NCBI RefSeq assembly: GCF_000715505.1
Contig: NZ_JHEH01000015.1
Span: 28,287-92,286 of the forward strand
Direction: 5' to 3'
Source: Thioclava dalianensis
GTDB lineage: Bacteria; Pseudomonadota; Alphaproteobacteria; Rhodobacterales; Rhodobacteraceae
DNA length: 64,000 bases
The notes under the pieces: generated by a model
The model's database searches: none
The model's input: only the letters and a program-made list of their open reading frames with translations
Told to the model about the DNA's origin: nothing
Program-made: the position numbers and the translations under genes
In this document: positions 1 to 10,134 of the stretch, piece after piece
Layout of the letters: each line of letters starts with the position of its first letter
Position numbering within the stretch: position 1 is the stretch's first letter

Positions 1-13
1 TCAGCGCGGCCTC

Positions 14-820
14 TCAGGCGTCGCGATCCATGATCCATTGCACCGCCGGATCGGCCTGAAACCGCCAGTTGCGGCGCGGGCCTGCCATGACGTTGAGGTA
101 ATACATCTCAAAGCCGTAAGGCGCGCCGCAGGGGTGGTGTCCGCGCGGCACCAAAACCACATCGCCGTCGCTCACGGCCATCGTCTCATCAAGCGCACCA
201 TCCTCGGTATAGACCCGCTGGATACCAAAGCCCTGCGCGGGGTTCAGGCGGTGATAATAGGTCTCTTCGAGATAGGTGATGCGCGGGAAATCATCCTCGT
301 CATGGCGGTGGCTCGGATAGGAAGACCAATTGCCATCGGGCGTGAAGACCTCTGTGACCAGCAGGCTGTCGCAGTAATCCTCACCCTCCATCGCGATATT
401 GTTGATGTAGCGCGTGTTATTCCCCTTGCCGCGCTGGGTGAGCGTGATCCCATCGGGCCCGATCCGGCGCGCCGGATGCCCGCCTTGGCCCGGTGCGCTG
501 CAGACCGCGATGGTGCAATCGGTCTCGGCCACGGCCTCCCAATCCTGATCATTGGGCACATAGAGGCAATGCGGTGCTGTCTTTTCAAAGACACTCATCC
601 GCTCGCCCAAAACCCCCCAATCCTGCCCGGCGGCCCTTATGGCGGCCTTGCCCTCGACCATCACGAGGATCACCTCACGCGAGCCTGTGGCCTCATGCGT
701 CCGCTCGCCCGCCCGCAAGCGGTAAAGCGAGAACCCCACATAGCGCCAGCCCGCCGAATGCGGCGTGATCTCATGCACCTTGCCAGTCTGTCCGAAGGGT
801 TTGCGAAGCAGGTCAGTCAT
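14..820 (-). CDS. iolB: 5-deoxy-glucuronate isomerase
   Basis: IolB converts 5-deoxy-D-glucuronate to 2-deoxy-5-keto-gluconate, the step after IolD ring opening in inositol catabolism; it is a cytosolic cupin-type isomerase. The 268-residue length fits the family. The C-terminal half carries the expected metal-site pattern: YPSHRHDEDDFPR, LEETYYHRLNP and VPRGHHPCGAPYG. The ATG at 820 (MTDLLRKPFGQ) was chosen because the frame upstream of it is low-complexity shadow sequence overlapping the next small gene. It is the last inositol gene read leftwards and overlaps the stop of the small membrane ORF by four bases, so translational coupling is likely. Identification is firm from sequence and operon context. 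Confidence 0.95.
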   Translation of the reverse strand: MTDLLRKPFGQTGKVHEITPHSAGWRYVGFSLYRLRAGERTHEATGSREVILVMVEGKAAIRAAGQDWGVLGERMSVFEKTAPHCLYVPNDQDWEAVAETDCTIAVCSAPGQGGHPARRIGPDGITLTQRGKGNNTRYINNIAMEGEDYCDSLLVTEVFTPDGNWSSYPSHRHDEDDFPRITYLEETYYHRLNPAQGFGIQRVYTEDGALDETMAVSDGDVVLVPRGHHPCGAPYGFEMYYLNVMAGPRRNWRFQADPAVQWIMDRDA

Positions 821-1020
821 GGGTTTTCTCTCGGGTTGAAGGTCACGAAGAGCCGATAGGCGGCGTATCCGCCTAGCGCGAGAAACAGGATGGCGAATAG
901 CGGATCGCCCGCGAAAATCTCGAACACCCCCCAACCGAGGGCCACCACGGTCACCAAGATGCGCCGCCAAAGCGGACGGAACCACGGGTTGTCGAAATCG
1001 AAGATCCGGTTGAGGGACAT
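817..1020 (-). CDS. small two-helix membrane protein within the iol operon
   Basis: This 67-residue protein of unknown function has two predicted membrane helices (RRILVTVVALGWGVFEI and LFAILFLALGGYAAYRLFV). It starts at ATG 1020 (MSLNRIFDFDNPWF); a GTG nine bases further upstream is an alternative. It fits tightly between iolE and iolB, starting a few bases before the iolE stop and overlapping the iolB start by four bases. That arrangement supports it being a real, co-translated gene. I do not recognise a named family. A role tied to inositol metabolism is inferred from position only. Confidence 0.7.
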   Translation of the reverse strand: MSLNRIFDFDNPWFRPLWRRILVTVVALGWGVFEIFAGDPLFAILFLALGGYAAYRLFVTFNPRENP

Positions 1021-1025
1021 CGCGT

Positions 1026-1940
1026 TCACACCTGTGCCGGGGCAATCAGCCCGGCCTCGCGCGCTGCCGATTTGAGCGTCTTGAGCCCAAGCGACTGGTA
1101 TTCATGCGGGTTGCGCTGATCTGGGTCCTGCTCGGCCTCGATCACGATCCAGCCGTCATACCCGGCCTCTTTGAGGAGTTGCAGGAGCGGTGCGAACTCG
1201 ACCCCGCCTTCGGGATCGCCCGGCACGGTGAAGACGCCCGCACGCACGCCATCCATGAACGAGAGCCCCTCCTTGCGCACTCGCCCCATCACCTCGGGGC
1301 GCACATTCTTGGCGTGGAAATGGCGCACCCGATCGACATATTTGCGCAAGATCCGGGCCGGGTCCGCGCCGTGCCCGCCGAAGTAACAATGGCCCGCGTC
1401 GAACAATAGCTTGGTGGCCGGTCCCGTCGCTGCCATGAACGCGTCGATCTCGGCAGGCGTCTCGACCACCGTGCCCATGTGGTGGTGATAGACCAGATCG
1501 ATGCCCTGCGCCGCGGTGAAGGTCGCAAGCGCCTCGATCTTGGCCCCGAACTCCGCCATCGCAGCCGCGCTCAGCACTGCCTTTTCGCTCAGCGGCACGT
1601 CCAGCCCTTGCACCGAATTCGACGTCTCGCAGGCGATGCAAACGGTGCAGCCATTGTGTTTGAGCTTGTCGAGATGCGGCTGGATCGCTGCCATCTCGGC
1701 CTCGACCGACTGGGTCAGAAGGTTGAGCGAATACCAGCCCGACACGAAAGCCAGCCCGTAGCCGCCCAGCAATTGGCGCAGCGCCTCCGGGTCGTCCTGT
1801 GGCCAGCGATGGCCGTTCTCGATCCCCTCGAAACCGATCTCGGCGGCCTCGCGCAGGATCTGCTCGGTCGGAATATGCGCGCCCAGCGAATGGTCATCAT
1901 CATTGGCCCAGGCGATCGGATTGGTGCCGAAACGGATCAT
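1026..1940 (-). CDS. iolE: myo-inosose-2 dehydratase
   Basis: IolE dehydrates 2-keto-myo-inositol (scyllo-inosose) to 3D-trihydroxycyclohexane-dione, the substrate of IolD. The 304-residue protein is an AP-endonuclease-type TIM barrel. Visible features are the [14 protein letters not shown]-terminus, [45 protein letters not shown] and the C-terminal [10 protein letters not shown]. The His, Asp and Glu residues in these blocks are the usual metal ligands of this fold. The start at ATG 1940 is preceded by GAGGAGACCTGAG, a clear ribosome binding site. Only 11 bases separate it from the iolD stop, so it belongs to the iol operon. Confidence 0.95.
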   Translation of the reverse strand: MIRFGTNPIAWANDDDHSLGAHIPTEQILREAAEIGFEGIENGHRWPQDDPEALRQLLGGYGLAFVSGWYSLNLLTQSVEAEMAAIQPHLDKLKHNGCTVCIACETSNSVQGLDVPLSEKAVLSAAAMAEFGAKIEALATFTAAQGIDLVYHHHMGTVVETPAEIDAFMAATGPATKLLFDAGHCYFGGHGADPARILRKYVDRVRHFHAKNVRPEVMGRVRKEGLSFMDGVRAGVFTVPGDPEGGVEFAPLLQLLKEAGYDGWIVIEAEQDPDQRNPHEYQSLGLKTLKSAAREAGLIAPAQV

Positions 1941-1951
1941 CTCAGGTCTCC

Positions 1952-3808
1952 TCAATTCACCAGTTGCGCATTGGCGATCTGGCTCAGGTATTGTGCGAAG
2001 CGGTCGCGTTGTTTTTGGCGATCTGACACCTCGGGTACCGCAACCTCCCAAAAGGCACCATGCGCGCCTGCACTGGTCTCAAGCCCGGTGCCGGGGAAAT
2101 CACGCGCATCGGTCTCGATCACGATCACGGTCGGGATCTCGCGCCCCCGCGCCGCCCTGATCTCGGCCTCAAGCGCATCCGTGCCCGCGACCTTCACCGC
2201 ATGCGCGCCCATCGCCGCTGCATGGGCCGCGTAGTCGATCTCGGGCTGAGCCTCGATGGCGCAATCGACATACATGTTGTTGAACGCCTCGCCGCCGCAG
2301 CCCAAGGTCTGCAAACGGTTGATGCAGCCATAGCCATGGTTGTCGGTCAACACGACCGTGAACGGCACGCGCCGCATCACCGCCGTCGCCAGCTCCGAAT
2401 TGGCCATCATGTAGCTGCCATCGCCCACGAAACAGATCACCTCGCGCTCGGGCTGCGCAAGCTTGAGCCCCATCGCGCCCGCGATCTCATAACCCATGCA
2501 GCTAAAGCCATATTCCATGTGATAGCCGCCCTGAGAGGGCTTCCACAAAAGCTTGAGCGCGCCCGGCATCGTGCCTGCGGCACACATCGCCACCGCATCC
2601 ACGCCCGTGGCCCGCTGAACCGCGCCGATCACCTGACCATCGGTGGGTTTGGCCGCCTGATCCTCGGGACGCGCGCAATAGGCATCGACCGCGCGCAGCC
2701 AGTCTTTGCGGGCCTCCGCATCGGGGGCCTCGGCCTGATAATCGCCAAGCGCCGCGCTCAGCATCTCCAGCGCGACCTTGGCATCGGCCACAAGACTTTC
2801 CGCCCCGTGCTTGGCCGCGTCATAGCCGTGGATATTGATCGAGACGAGCTTGGCCCCATCGCTCAGCAACGTGCGCGAGCCGGTGGTGAAATCCTGCAAC
2901 CGCGTGCCGACCCCGATCACCAGATCGGCGGCCTGCAATGCTGCGTTTGCGGCAGCCGAGCCATCCACGCCCGCCGCGCCAAAGCTCATCGGGTGGTCCT
3001 GATCCAGCGCCGATTTGCCGGCCTGCGTCTCTGCGACCGCGATCTGATGCGCGGTGGCGAAATCTGCCAGCGAAGCCTCGGCCTGCGCATAGATCACGCC
3101 GCCGCCCGCAATAATAACCGGACGCTTGGCCGCCGTCACCATCTCGGCCACGCGGGCCAGCTCCCCCGCATCGGGGGCCGGACGGCGCATGCGCCAGACG
3201 CGCGGCTCGAAGAACGCCACCGGGTAGTCAAAGGCTTCCGCCTGCGTATCTTGGCAAAACGCCAGCACGGCGGGGCCGCAATTGGCCGGGTCGGTCATCG
3301 CCCGCAGCGCGCGCGGCAAAGCGCTCAGAAGCTGTTCGGGCCGCGCGATCCGGTCGAAATAGCGCGACACCGGGCGGAAACAGTCATTGGCCGATACGGT
3401 GCCATCATCGAAATCCTCGACCTGCTGCAGCACCGGATCGGGACGCCGCGTGGCAAACACATCCCCTGCCACGATCAGCATCGGCAGCCGGTTCACATGC
3501 GCAAGCGCCGCCGCCGTCACAAGGTTCGTAGCCCCCGGCCCAATGCTCGAAGTCACAGCCATCGCGCGCCTGCGCTTATGGCCTTTCGCATAGGCAATCG
3601 CGGCATGGCCCATCGTCTGCTCATTCTGCCCGCGCCACGTCGGAAACACGTCCCTGTAGGCATGCAGCGCCTCGCCGATCCCCGCCACATTGCCATGACC
3701 GAAAATCGCCCACATCCCGTCGATGAACCGCACACCCTCCTCGGTCATCTGCACCGAGAGCCACTTCACCATCGCCTGTGCGGCGGTCAGCCGGATCGTC
3801 TCGCTCAT
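1952..3808 (-). CDS. iolD: 3D-(3,5/4)-trihydroxycyclohexane-1,2-dione acylhydrolase
   Basis: IolD is the ThDP-dependent enzyme that hydrolytically opens the inositol-derived ring to 5-deoxy-glucuronate. The 618-residue length and domain order match the acetolactate-synthase-like family: an N-terminal pyrimidine-binding domain, a central domain, and a C-terminal pyrophosphate-binding domain. The ThDP motif begins at about residue 462 (GDGSYMMAN) and ends at [12 protein letters not shown] 3808 ([11 protein letters not shown]) has GGAGG eight bases upstream. The longer frame reaching 3856 runs into the dispersed GC-rich repeat and was not used. It sits between iolC and iolE. Confidence 0.95.
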   Translation of the reverse strand: MSETIRLTAAQAMVKWLSVQMTEEGVRFIDGMWAIFGHGNVAGIGEALHAYRDVFPTWRGQNEQTMGHAAIAYAKGHKRRRAMAVTSSIGPGATNLVTAAALAHVNRLPMLIVAGDVFATRRPDPVLQQVEDFDDGTVSANDCFRPVSRYFDRIARPEQLLSALPRALRAMTDPANCGPAVLAFCQDTQAEAFDYPVAFFEPRVWRMRRPAPDAGELARVAEMVTAAKRPVIIAGGGVIYAQAEASLADFATAHQIAVAETQAGKSALDQDHPMSFGAAGVDGSAAANAALQAADLVIGVGTRLQDFTTGSRTLLSDGAKLVSINIHGYDAAKHGAESLVADAKVALEMLSAALGDYQAEAPDAEARKDWLRAVDAYCARPEDQAAKPTDGQVIGAVQRATGVDAVAMCAAGTMPGALKLLWKPSQGGYHMEYGFSCMGYEIAGAMGLKLAQPEREVICFVGDGSYMMANSELATAVMRRVPFTVVLTDNHGYGCINRLQTLGCGGEAFNNMYVDCAIEAQPEIDYAAHAAAMGAHAVKVAGTDALEAEIRAARGREIPTVIVIETDARDFPGTGLETSAGAHGAFWEVAVPEVSDRQKQRDRFAQYLSQIANAQLVN

Positions 3809-3854
3809 CTTACGTACCTCCAAAGGACCCAAGCCCTTAAATTCGACTTCGTTC

Positions 3855-3897
3855 AAATATCCCGGGGGGCGGCCACGCCGCGGGGGCAGAGCCCCCT
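3855..3897. repeat. GC-rich palindromic dispersed repeat, copy 1
   Basis: This element lies between iolC and iolD. It starts AAATATCCCGGGGGG and ends GGGGGCAGAGCCCCCT, with a short GC-rich centre that can also fold. The same two end blocks in the same order occur in inverted orientation at about 47276-47336. In this operon it separates iolC from iolD by about 100 bases, where most other junctions are shorter, so it may act as an mRNA-stabilising or attenuating hairpin. That role is inference. Confidence 0.7.
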
Positions 3898-3910
3898 CCC
3901 CGCGCGCATC

Positions 3911-5824
3911 TCACGCAGAGGCCGCAGCCCGCGCCTTATCCCATATCTCGCACAGCCGCGCGAAGCGGCTGGCCATCTGAGCCACGGCATCGGCATCGCT
4001 GATCTCTCCCTGCATCCAGCCCCGTGCCGCATCGCCAAAGATCGTGCGGCCCACGGCAAAGCCTTTGACCAGATCAAAGCCCGCCGCCACCTCGAAACTT
4101 GCGGCCAGTTCGGCCTCGGGCGCATCGAGCCCCAAAACCACGATCCCGCGCGTGTGGCGGTCATACGCTTCGATAGCGGCCACGGCCTTCGCCCAGGCTT
4201 TCGCATCCGCCATCGGTTCCAGCTTCCACCAGTCCGGATAGACGCCGATCTCATAGAATTGCCGGATCAGCGTGGCGGTTGTGTCAGCATCTGTCGGAGC
4301 CACCTTGGAGGGGATCACTTCGAGCAAAAACTCCAGCCCGTTGCGCCGCGCGGCTGTGAACAGCCGCTTGACCTCCGCCTCTTGGCGCGCCCGGGTTTCG
4401 GCATCGTCATCCGGATGGCAAAAGACCAAAAGCTTCACCACCTCTTCGCGTGCCCATTGGGCGAGGCCGCCGCAATCGGGGCCGAGCTCACGCTCAAGCG
4501 CGATCGGGCGCGAACCGGGCAGCTCGGTCGGACGCCCGATCCACAGGCCCGAGCCCGAGGCCGCGTGCAGCGCTTTGCGCCCGATCCGGTCGTCGCACAA
4601 AATCCCGTAGCCAGCGCGCCCGGCTTGCACCTGCTGCGCGGCCTTGAGGCACAGTTCCTTGAAGGCGCCGCCCTTCTCAAGACTGTAGCCCGGCATCTCT
4701 TCAAGCTGCATCCGATGATCGAAGGCAAAGATGCGATACTCGTCCCAATCGGGCCGCGAGCGGGTGTGGCGCGTCGTCGACCAATGGATCTGCTCCAACT
4801 CTGGATCGTTGCGCAGATCGGGCTGTGTCACACCGCGCTTGAGGAAAAATTCCAGCTCGCTCAGCGACGGATAGGCAGGCGTGCAGCCATGGCGCGAGAC
4901 CGCAAACGCCCCGCAGGCGTTCGCGTATTCCAGTGCCTTCGGCCATCTCTCGCCATCGAGCCAGCCCTTCATCAGCCCCGAGAAGAACCCGTCGCCCGCG
5001 CCCAGCACGTTGAACACCTCAATCGGGAAGCCCGGACCGGTTTGCCCGTCATCGAGATTTTCGGGAATGTCGCCCTCGAAGGCCACCGCGCCGGCGGCCC
5101 CGCGTTTGCAGACCAGCGTCGCGCCCGAGACCTCGCGCACCGCGCGCAGCGCCGCCAGCGTGTCCGTCGAGCCGCCCGCGATGTGAAACTCCTCCTCGGT
5201 GCCCACGATCAGATCGAAATGATGCAGCACCTCTTGCAGCTTGGCCGTCACCTCGGCGCTCTCGACAAACCGGCTCTCGCCATCGCCATGACCCGCCACG
5301 CCCCAGAGGTTCGGGCGATAGTCGATATCGAGCGCGGTCTTGGCACCCTGCGCCCGCGCCAGCTCCAGCGCGCGGACCACCGCCGCCCGCGTGCGCGGAT
5401 GGCTCAGATGGGTACCTGTGACCAGCACGCTGCGCGTCCGCGCGAGCAGCGCCTCATCGATATCCTCTTCGCTCAGCGCCATATCGGCGCAGTTCTCGCG
5501 GTAGAAGATCAACGGAAACTGCTCTTCGTCGCGAATGCCGAGGATCACCAGCGCGGTCAGCCGCTCCGGGTCGGTTTTCACACCGCTCACATCCACACCC
5601 TCGCGCAGCAATTGCTCGCGGATGAAGCGGCCCATATGTTCGTCGCCGACCCGCGTGATCAGCCCCGATTTCAGCCCCAGCCGGGCCGTCCCGCAGGCGA
5701 TATTTGTGGGCGAGCCACCGATATATTTCTCGAACGAGCCCATATCTTCCAGCCGCCCGCCGATCTGCGCGCCATATAAATCCACGCCGGCCCGGCCAAT
5801 CGTGATCACGTCGAGGTCTTTCAT
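3911..5824 (-). CDS. iolC: 5-dehydro-2-deoxygluconokinase fused to DUF2090 aldolase-like domain
   Basis: This 637-residue protein joins two catabolic steps. Residues 1 to about 330 are a PfkB/ribokinase-family kinase that phosphorylates 2-deoxy-5-keto-gluconate. They carry the [15 protein letters not shown] substrate block near residue 37 and the GAGDGFF signature at 275-281, where D278 is the expected catalytic base. Residues from about 340 to the end ([13 protein letters not shown] through [11 protein letters not shown]) form a DUF2090 domain, a class I aldolase-like barrel thought to supply the IolJ-type cleavage to malonate semialdehyde and DHAP. The fusion is common in proteobacterial iol loci and would explain why no separate iolJ is seen here. 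The stop lies next to the palindromic repeat, and the start overlaps the upstream dehydrogenase stop by four bases. Confidence 0.93.
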   Translation of the reverse strand: MKDLDVITIGRAGVDLYGAQIGGRLEDMGSFEKYIGGSPTNIACGTARLGLKSGLITRVGDEHMGRFIREQLLREGVDVSGVKTDPERLTALVILGIRDEEQFPLIFYRENCADMALSEEDIDEALLARTRSVLVTGTHLSHPRTRAAVVRALELARAQGAKTALDIDYRPNLWGVAGHGDGESRFVESAEVTAKLQEVLHHFDLIVGTEEEFHIAGGSTDTLAALRAVREVSGATLVCKRGAAGAVAFEGDIPENLDDGQTGPGFPIEVFNVLGAGDGFFSGLMKGWLDGERWPKALEYANACGAFAVSRHGCTPAYPSLSELEFFLKRGVTQPDLRNDPELEQIHWSTTRHTRSRPDWDEYRIFAFDHRMQLEEMPGYSLEKGGAFKELCLKAAQQVQAGRAGYGILCDDRIGRKALHAASGSGLWIGRPTELPGSRPIALERELGPDCGGLAQWAREEVVKLLVFCHPDDDAETRARQEAEVKRLFTAARRNGLEFLLEVIPSKVAPTDADTTATLIRQFYEIGVYPDWWKLEPMADAKAWAKAVAAIEAYDRHTRGIVVLGLDAPEAELAASFEVAAGFDLVKGFAVGRTIFGDAARGWMQGEISDADAVAQMASRFARLCEIWDKARAAASA

Positions 5825-6945
5825 GCCATATCTCCGATGCGGATCGGGCGTCCGTTTGAGCGTGCCATCGCGTGGATCACCTTCTCGATCTCCAGACCGG
5901 CTGCGAAATCCGGGCCCGGATTGGCCCCGCCCGCAATGGCCGCACTCAGGTCGCGCGCCTCGATCACTTTCTGTTCGTTAAAGCCAAAATTATGCCCCGG
6001 TGCCGGGCAGAAGGCGGCGAAATCGGGTTGATCGGGGCCGGTCAAATGCCGGGTGAACCCCGCCTCGCCCACGCGATGCAGCCAAAGCTCGTTCATGCTC
6101 TCCTGATCGAAAACGAGAGTGCCTTCAGAGCCGTGAATCTCCCATTGCAGGCGGCATTTGCGGCCCCGTGCCACGCGCGACGTGGCAAAAGAGCCTTGCG
6201 CGCCGCTGGCAAAGCGAATGAGCGCCATCGCGCTATCCTCGTTCTCGACGGGCTTGGGACCGTCGGGAGAGCTGCGCTCGGGGATCGCGATCTGCGTCAT
6301 CGCGGTCAGCTCCTCCACCGGTCCCATCAGCGCGACCATCTGAGAGACGAGGTGGCAGCCCAGATCGCCCAAGGCGCCAAGGCCGCCAGCCTCGCTCGTC
6401 ATCCGCCAAGACCACGGGAGGAGCGGGTCGGCGGAATAGTCTTCATCATAGACGCCCCGAAAGGCGCGCGGCGTCCCAATCACACCCTCCGAGACAAGCT
6501 TGCGCGCCATCTGGAAGGCAGGCGAGCGCAGATAATTATAGCCCAGCATCGTCACCTGCCCCGGATGGGCGCCTGCCAGATCAGCCATCGCCTGCGCATC
6601 CGCAAGCGTCAGCGCCATCGGCTTTTCCAGCCAGACATGCTTGCCCGCGCGCAAGGCGGCCTCTGCCATCGGGCGATGCAAGCCGTTGGGCGCGGTGATC
6701 GAAACCACATCCACCGCAGGATCGGCACAGCTCGCCTGCCAGTCGGAACTTGCACGCGCAAAGCCAAACTGCGCGGCGTAACGCTCCGCCTGCTCGGCGG
6801 GCAGATCGCACAGGATCTCAAGGCGTGGATGGGCGCCGCCGAACACGGTGGCCAGATTGCGCCACGCCATCGCGTGACATTTCCCCATAAAGCCCGTGCC
6901 GATCAGCGCGATCCCGAGCGATTTTGCGGGCAATGGACGCGACAT
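5821..6945 (-). CDS. Gfo/Idh/MocA-family NAD(P)-dependent dehydrogenase
   Basis: This 374-residue oxidoreductase has an N-terminal Rossmann fold ([17 protein letters not shown]) and the family lysine motif WLEKPMALT. The C-terminal domain contains [14 protein letters not shown], where His and the preceding Asp fit the catalytic pair. It is a second member of the family beside iolG, so it may act on a different stereoisomer (scyllo- or D-chiro-inositol) or on a later keto-inositol; this assignment is inferred from position. It overlaps iolC by four bases (ATGA) and follows the ABC ATPase after 63 bases, so it is part of the operon. The exact substrate cannot be read from sequence. Confidence 0.88.
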   Translation of the reverse strand: MSRPLPAKSLGIALIGTGFMGKCHAMAWRNLATVFGGAHPRLEILCDLPAEQAERYAAQFGFARASSDWQASCADPAVDVVSITAPNGLHRPMAEAALRAGKHVWLEKPMALTLADAQAMADLAGAHPGQVTMLGYNYLRSPAFQMARKLVSEGVIGTPRAFRGVYDEDYSADPLLPWSWRMTSEAGGLGALGDLGCHLVSQMVALMGPVEELTAMTQIAIPERSSPDGPKPVENEDSAMALIRFASGAQGSFATSRVARGRKCRLQWEIHGSEGTLVFDQESMNELWLHRVGEAGFTRHLTGPDQPDFAAFCPAPGHNFGFNEQKVIEARDLSAAIAGGANPGPDFAAGLEIEKVIHAMARSNGRPIRIGDMA

Positions 6946-7008
6946 GTCGCTCTCCGTCTTTGAAAGTCCAGTGGATCGGACGCGACCTTGCCGCCGCGCC
7001 CGGCAATA

Positions 7009-7827
7009 TCAGACCGTGCCGCCGAGCGAGCCCTCAAGCTGCGCCATCTCTTGGCCCCCCGCCATCAGGTCCTGCAGCGCGTTGGGCGTGATCTCGCCTT
7101 TGCCCGCCGTGCCCAGTGTCTTGCCGCGATTGAGCACGGTGAACCGGTCACCCACCGCCAGCGCGTGGCGCACGTTATGGCTGATGAAGACAACGCCAAT
7201 GCCCTGCCTGCGCACCTTGTCGATCGTGGCCAGCACGTTCGAGGTCTGACGCACGCCAAGCGCCGAGGTCGGCTCATCGAGGATCAGCACTTTCGCGCCG
7301 AAATAGACCGCGCGTGCAATGGCGACCGTCTGGCGCTCGCCGCCCGACAATGTCCCCACCGCCTGATCGGGGCCGCGCAGATTGATGCCCATCTTGCGCA
7401 TCTCCTCGATGCAGACCTCATTGGCATGTTTCACATCGAAGCGCTTGAAGGGCCCTGCCCCTTTCGTGGGCTCGCGGCCCATGAAGAAATTGCGGGTCAC
7501 GCTCATCAGCGGGATCATCGCGAGATCCTGAAACACCGTGGCGATCCCGGCCTCCATCGCGTCGCGCGGACTGGCGAAATTCATCGGCCTGTCCTCGAAC
7601 AGGATCTCTCCCTCGGTCGGTTTGTGCACGCCCGACATCGTCTTGATGAAGGTCGATTTGCCCGCGCCGTTATCGCCCAGCAGGCAATGGCACTCGCCGG
7701 GGCGGATGTCGAAACTGACGCCCGCCAGCGCGATCACATTGCCAAAGTGCTTCTTGATGCCGCGCATCTCGAGGATGGGCTTGGTGGTGGCGGGATCGCC
7801 GCTGTGGATTGCGGTTGCCTGTTCCAT
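7009..7827 (-). CDS. sugar/inositol ABC transporter ATP-binding protein
   Basis: This 272-residue protein is a single ABC ATPase domain that powers the inositol importer at the inner face of the membrane. Walker A is GDNGAGKST at 51-59, the signature is LSGGERQ at 160-166, and Walker B is LILDEP at 181-186 followed by TSALG. It has one nucleotide-binding domain, unlike the roughly 500-residue duplicated RbsA/MglA type, so two copies probably pair under the permease dimer. It follows the permease by one base. The inositol assignment rests on location inside the iol cluster and similarity of layout to ibpA-iatA-iatP systems. Confidence 0.92.
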   Translation of the reverse strand: MEQATAIHSGDPATTKPILEMRGIKKHFGNVIALAGVSFDIRPGECHCLLGDNGAGKSTFIKTMSGVHKPTEGEILFEDRPMNFASPRDAMEAGIATVFQDLAMIPLMSVTRNFFMGREPTKGAGPFKRFDVKHANEVCIEEMRKMGINLRGPDQAVGTLSGGERQTVAIARAVYFGAKVLILDEPTSALGVRQTSNVLATIDKVRRQGIGVVFISHNVRHALAVGDRFTVLNRGKTLGTAGKGEITPNALQDLMAGGQEMAQLEGSLGGTV

Positions 7828-7828
7828 T

Positions 7829-8932
7829 TCAGCGTTCCCCCGTCACGCGCTTGCGGATCACGTTGTTGAAGATCACCGCGAGCAACAGCATTCCGCCCAG
7901 GAAAACCTGGAACCAGTCTTGATCAATCGTCGTATAGGTCAGCCCGATCACGACCATGCCGAAGATGATCGACCCGAAGAACGCACCAATGGCCGAGCCA
8001 TAGCCCCCCGTCAGCAAGGTGCCGCCGATCACCGCCGCGATGATCGCCTCGAACTCCTTCTGGAAACCGCGCCGCGCATCGGTGGAACCCGCATCGATCA
8101 CGGTCATGATCGCAACGAGGGCCGCGCAGCAGGCGGTCACGACGAAAAGCGTGGTCTTTACCCGATTGACCGGCACGCCCGAATTGGAGGCCGCGTTGCG
8201 ATCACCACCGGCTGCGAAAATCCAGTTGCCCGCAGGGGTGCGCAGCAAGACCCAGGTCGCCACAAGCGCAATGCCGATGAACCACAAGATCTCGACCGGC
8301 ACGCCCGGCACTTTCGGGGCACCCGATTTGAACGTGTCGATCCAGCCCCATTTGGCGAGCGTCGAGAACAATCCGGTGAAGGCATCGCCCGAGAAGAACG
8401 GCGCGAGCCAGTCATCGCCCACCGCATCGCGCACGCCGCGCAGCTGGGTCGAGCCGCCGGTGATGTATTTCAGCCCGACCAGCGAAAGGCCGCGCAAAAT
8501 AAAGAGAAAGGCAAGTGTCACGATGAATGAGGGCAGCCCGGTGCGGATCACCAACTGGCCGTTCACCACGCCCATCAGCCCCGCAAAGACCAGCGTGCCG
8601 GGAATGGCCACGATCAGCGGCAGGCCGAGATTGACCACGAGCGCGCCAAAGATCATGCCCGCAAAGGCCACCATCGAGCCGATCGAGAGGTCGAACTCGC
8701 CGCCGATCATCAAAAGCGATGCGCCGATGGCCAGAATGCCAAGCTGGGCGGCGGGAGTAAGGAAGTTCATGACCCCCGAGAGGGTGAACATCGCCCCGTT
8801 CGCGGTGAACATAAAGAAGATCGTCACAAGAACGAGCCCCGCAATCGCGCCCAGTTCGGGCCGCTTCATAAGACGCGCAAGGACGGTCTCTTGTCGCACG
8901 CGTTCATCGGTAACCGTGGAGTCGGCTGGCAT
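7829..8932 (-). CDS. sugar/inositol ABC transporter permease
   Basis: This 367-residue integral membrane protein of the ribose/inositol permease family (BPD_transp_2 type) forms the translocation channel. Many hydrophobic helices are visible, including [17 protein letters not shown] and [17 protein letters not shown]. The family block [14 protein letters not shown] is present, and so is the cytoplasmic-loop sequence [16 protein letters not shown] with its EAA-like glycines. ATG 8932 ([10 protein letters not shown]) is chosen over the longer frame to 9031 because the latter enters the intercistronic hairpin and has no membrane-protein character. It lies between the binding protein and the ATPase. 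Confidence 0.92.
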   Translation of the reverse strand: MPADSTVTDERVRQETVLARLMKRPELGAIAGLVLVTIFFMFTANGAMFTLSGVMNFLTPAAQLGILAIGASLLMIGGEFDLSIGSMVAFAGMIFGALVVNLGLPLIVAIPGTLVFAGLMGVVNGQLVIRTGLPSFIVTLAFLFILRGLSLVGLKYITGGSTQLRGVRDAVGDDWLAPFFSGDAFTGLFSTLAKWGWIDTFKSGAPKVPGVPVEILWFIGIALVATWVLLRTPAGNWIFAAGGDRNAASNSGVPVNRVKTTLFVVTACCAALVAIMTVIDAGSTDARRGFQKEFEAIIAAVIGGTLLTGGYGSAIGAFFGSIIFGMVVIGLTYTTIDQDWFQVFLGGMLLLAVIFNNVIRKRVTGER

Positions 8933-8998
8933 CTTACACTCCCTGAGAAATCTGCAGCGCGGCGCATCGCTCTGTAACGCTTTGTGGCGGCGCCGGTC

Positions 8999-9034
8999 GG
9001 GATGCGCGCGGCTCGCATAAGCAGCGCGCATCCC
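8999..9034 (-). promoter_or_regulatory. intercistronic stem-loop between binding-protein and permease genes
   Basis: There is an 11-bp perfect inverted repeat (GGGATGCGCGC, 14-base loop, GCGCGCATCCC). It sits in the 127-base gap after the binding-protein stop and before the permease start, with no U-tract behind it. Such hairpins at this position in sugar ABC operons usually protect the upstream message, so the binding protein is made in excess over the membrane parts. The hairpin is seen directly; the role is inferred. Confidence 0.65.
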
Positions 9035-9059
9035 TGTGTCGCCTTTGATCCTGTGCGGA

Positions 9060-9989
9060 TCAGCGAATGCCCTTGGCGGACAGATCGACCACCTGAGCGG
9101 CTTTGTCCTTGGTGATCAGGTTCGGACCCGAAGCGACATTCGACGCCGGGATCAGGCCGTATTTCGCGTCGAGTGCGAGGAACGAGACCGGCAGGTAGCC
9201 CTGAAGATATTGCTGCTGGTCGATTGCGAAGGCCGCATCGCCATCTTCAACTGCCTTGAGGAAGCCCGGCGAAAGATCGAAGCTTGCGACCTTGATCTTG
9301 CCGCCCCCATCGCCAAGCGCCTTGACCGCTTTGACCGAAGGCTCACCTGCAGTGGCAGCCCCAAGCGCCAAGACGGTGTCGATGGAGGTGTCAGATTGCA
9401 GAGCGGCCCGCACCTTGGCCTCGATATCGGCCGGATCATTGGTCGTCGGCAGCACTTTCACCTGACCGCCAAAGCCCTTGGCAAAGCCCGCGCAGCGCTG
9501 GTCGAGCGAGACATTGCCGACCTCTTGGTTGACGCAGATGGCGTTCGTGCCGCCCATCTCTTTGAGCTTTTCGCCCGCGCGCTCACCTGCCGTGAACTCG
9601 TCCTGACCGACATGCAGCAGCGCCCCCAAGGATTTCGACACATCCGAGCCCGCATTCATCGAGATCACCGGAATGCCTGCCGCAACCGCGCGCTTGATCG
9701 ATGGCCCGAGCGCATCGGCATCGGGGATCGAGACGACAAGCCCGTCGGGATCTTGGTTGACCGCCGCATCGATCAGCTGGCTCATCGCGACCATGTCGAA
9801 GGTCTCGGGCGAGCGGTACTCGACATTGACGCCGGTATCCTTGGCTGCCTGCTCAACGCCGTTCTTCACGACCGACCAGAACGGGTCATTTGCCTGACCG
9901 TGGCTGACGACGATGATGTCGGTCGCAAAGGCCGGTGCCGCGAAGGCCACCGTGGTTGCCGCAATCGCGGCACGCAGAAAATGTTTCAT
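9060..9989 (-). CDS. periplasmic sugar/inositol-binding protein of ABC transporter
   Basis: This 309-residue solute-binding protein of the Peripla_BP_4 (ribose/inositol) class captures substrate in the periplasm. A signal peptide is evident: positive MKHFLRAA, a hydrophobic core, and a cut after AFA at about residue 22. The mature part contains IIVVSHGQANDPFW, VVSIPDADALGPSI and GIPVISMNAGSD, typical of this family. A strong ribosome binding site (GGGAGG) precedes the ATG. It lies downstream of iolG and upstream of the permease, consistent with an inositol importer. Confidence 0.94.
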   Translation of the reverse strand: MKHFLRAAIAATTVAFAAPAFATDIIVVSHGQANDPFWSVVKNGVEQAAKDTGVNVEYRSPETFDMVAMSQLIDAAVNQDPDGLVVSIPDADALGPSIKRAVAAGIPVISMNAGSDVSKSLGALLHVGQDEFTAGERAGEKLKEMGGTNAICVNQEVGNVSLDQRCAGFAKGFGGQVKVLPTTNDPADIEAKVRAALQSDTSIDTVLALGAATAGEPSVKAVKALGDGGGKIKVASFDLSPGFLKAVEDGDAAFAIDQQQYLQGYLPVSFLALDAKYGLIPASNVASGPNLITKDKAAQVVDLSAKGIR

Positions 9990-10134
9990 TCAAACCTCCC
10001 AGTTTTTCTCTCCGTTTGACACCGCATGACGCTCCTCCATGATCCGTGCATGCGGCCTGACCGATTGGCTCGGCCTTACATCTCGGGCGCATTGCACGCG
10101 CCCGCGATTTCGTTGCGCTCCGGGGCCTGCGCCC

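Noticed and set aside
2060..5779. A 1239-codon open frame on the plus strand opposite iolD and iolC
   Set aside because: It is antisense to two clearly identified enzymes and contains Arg/His/Ala-rich sequence with no domain. Long antisense frames are expected in GC-rich DNA because of third-position bias.
10092..10107. ATTGCACGCGC near the binding-protein start resembling half of the iol operator
   Set aside because: Only one arm matches and the partner arm is missing, so a second regulated promoter is not supported.
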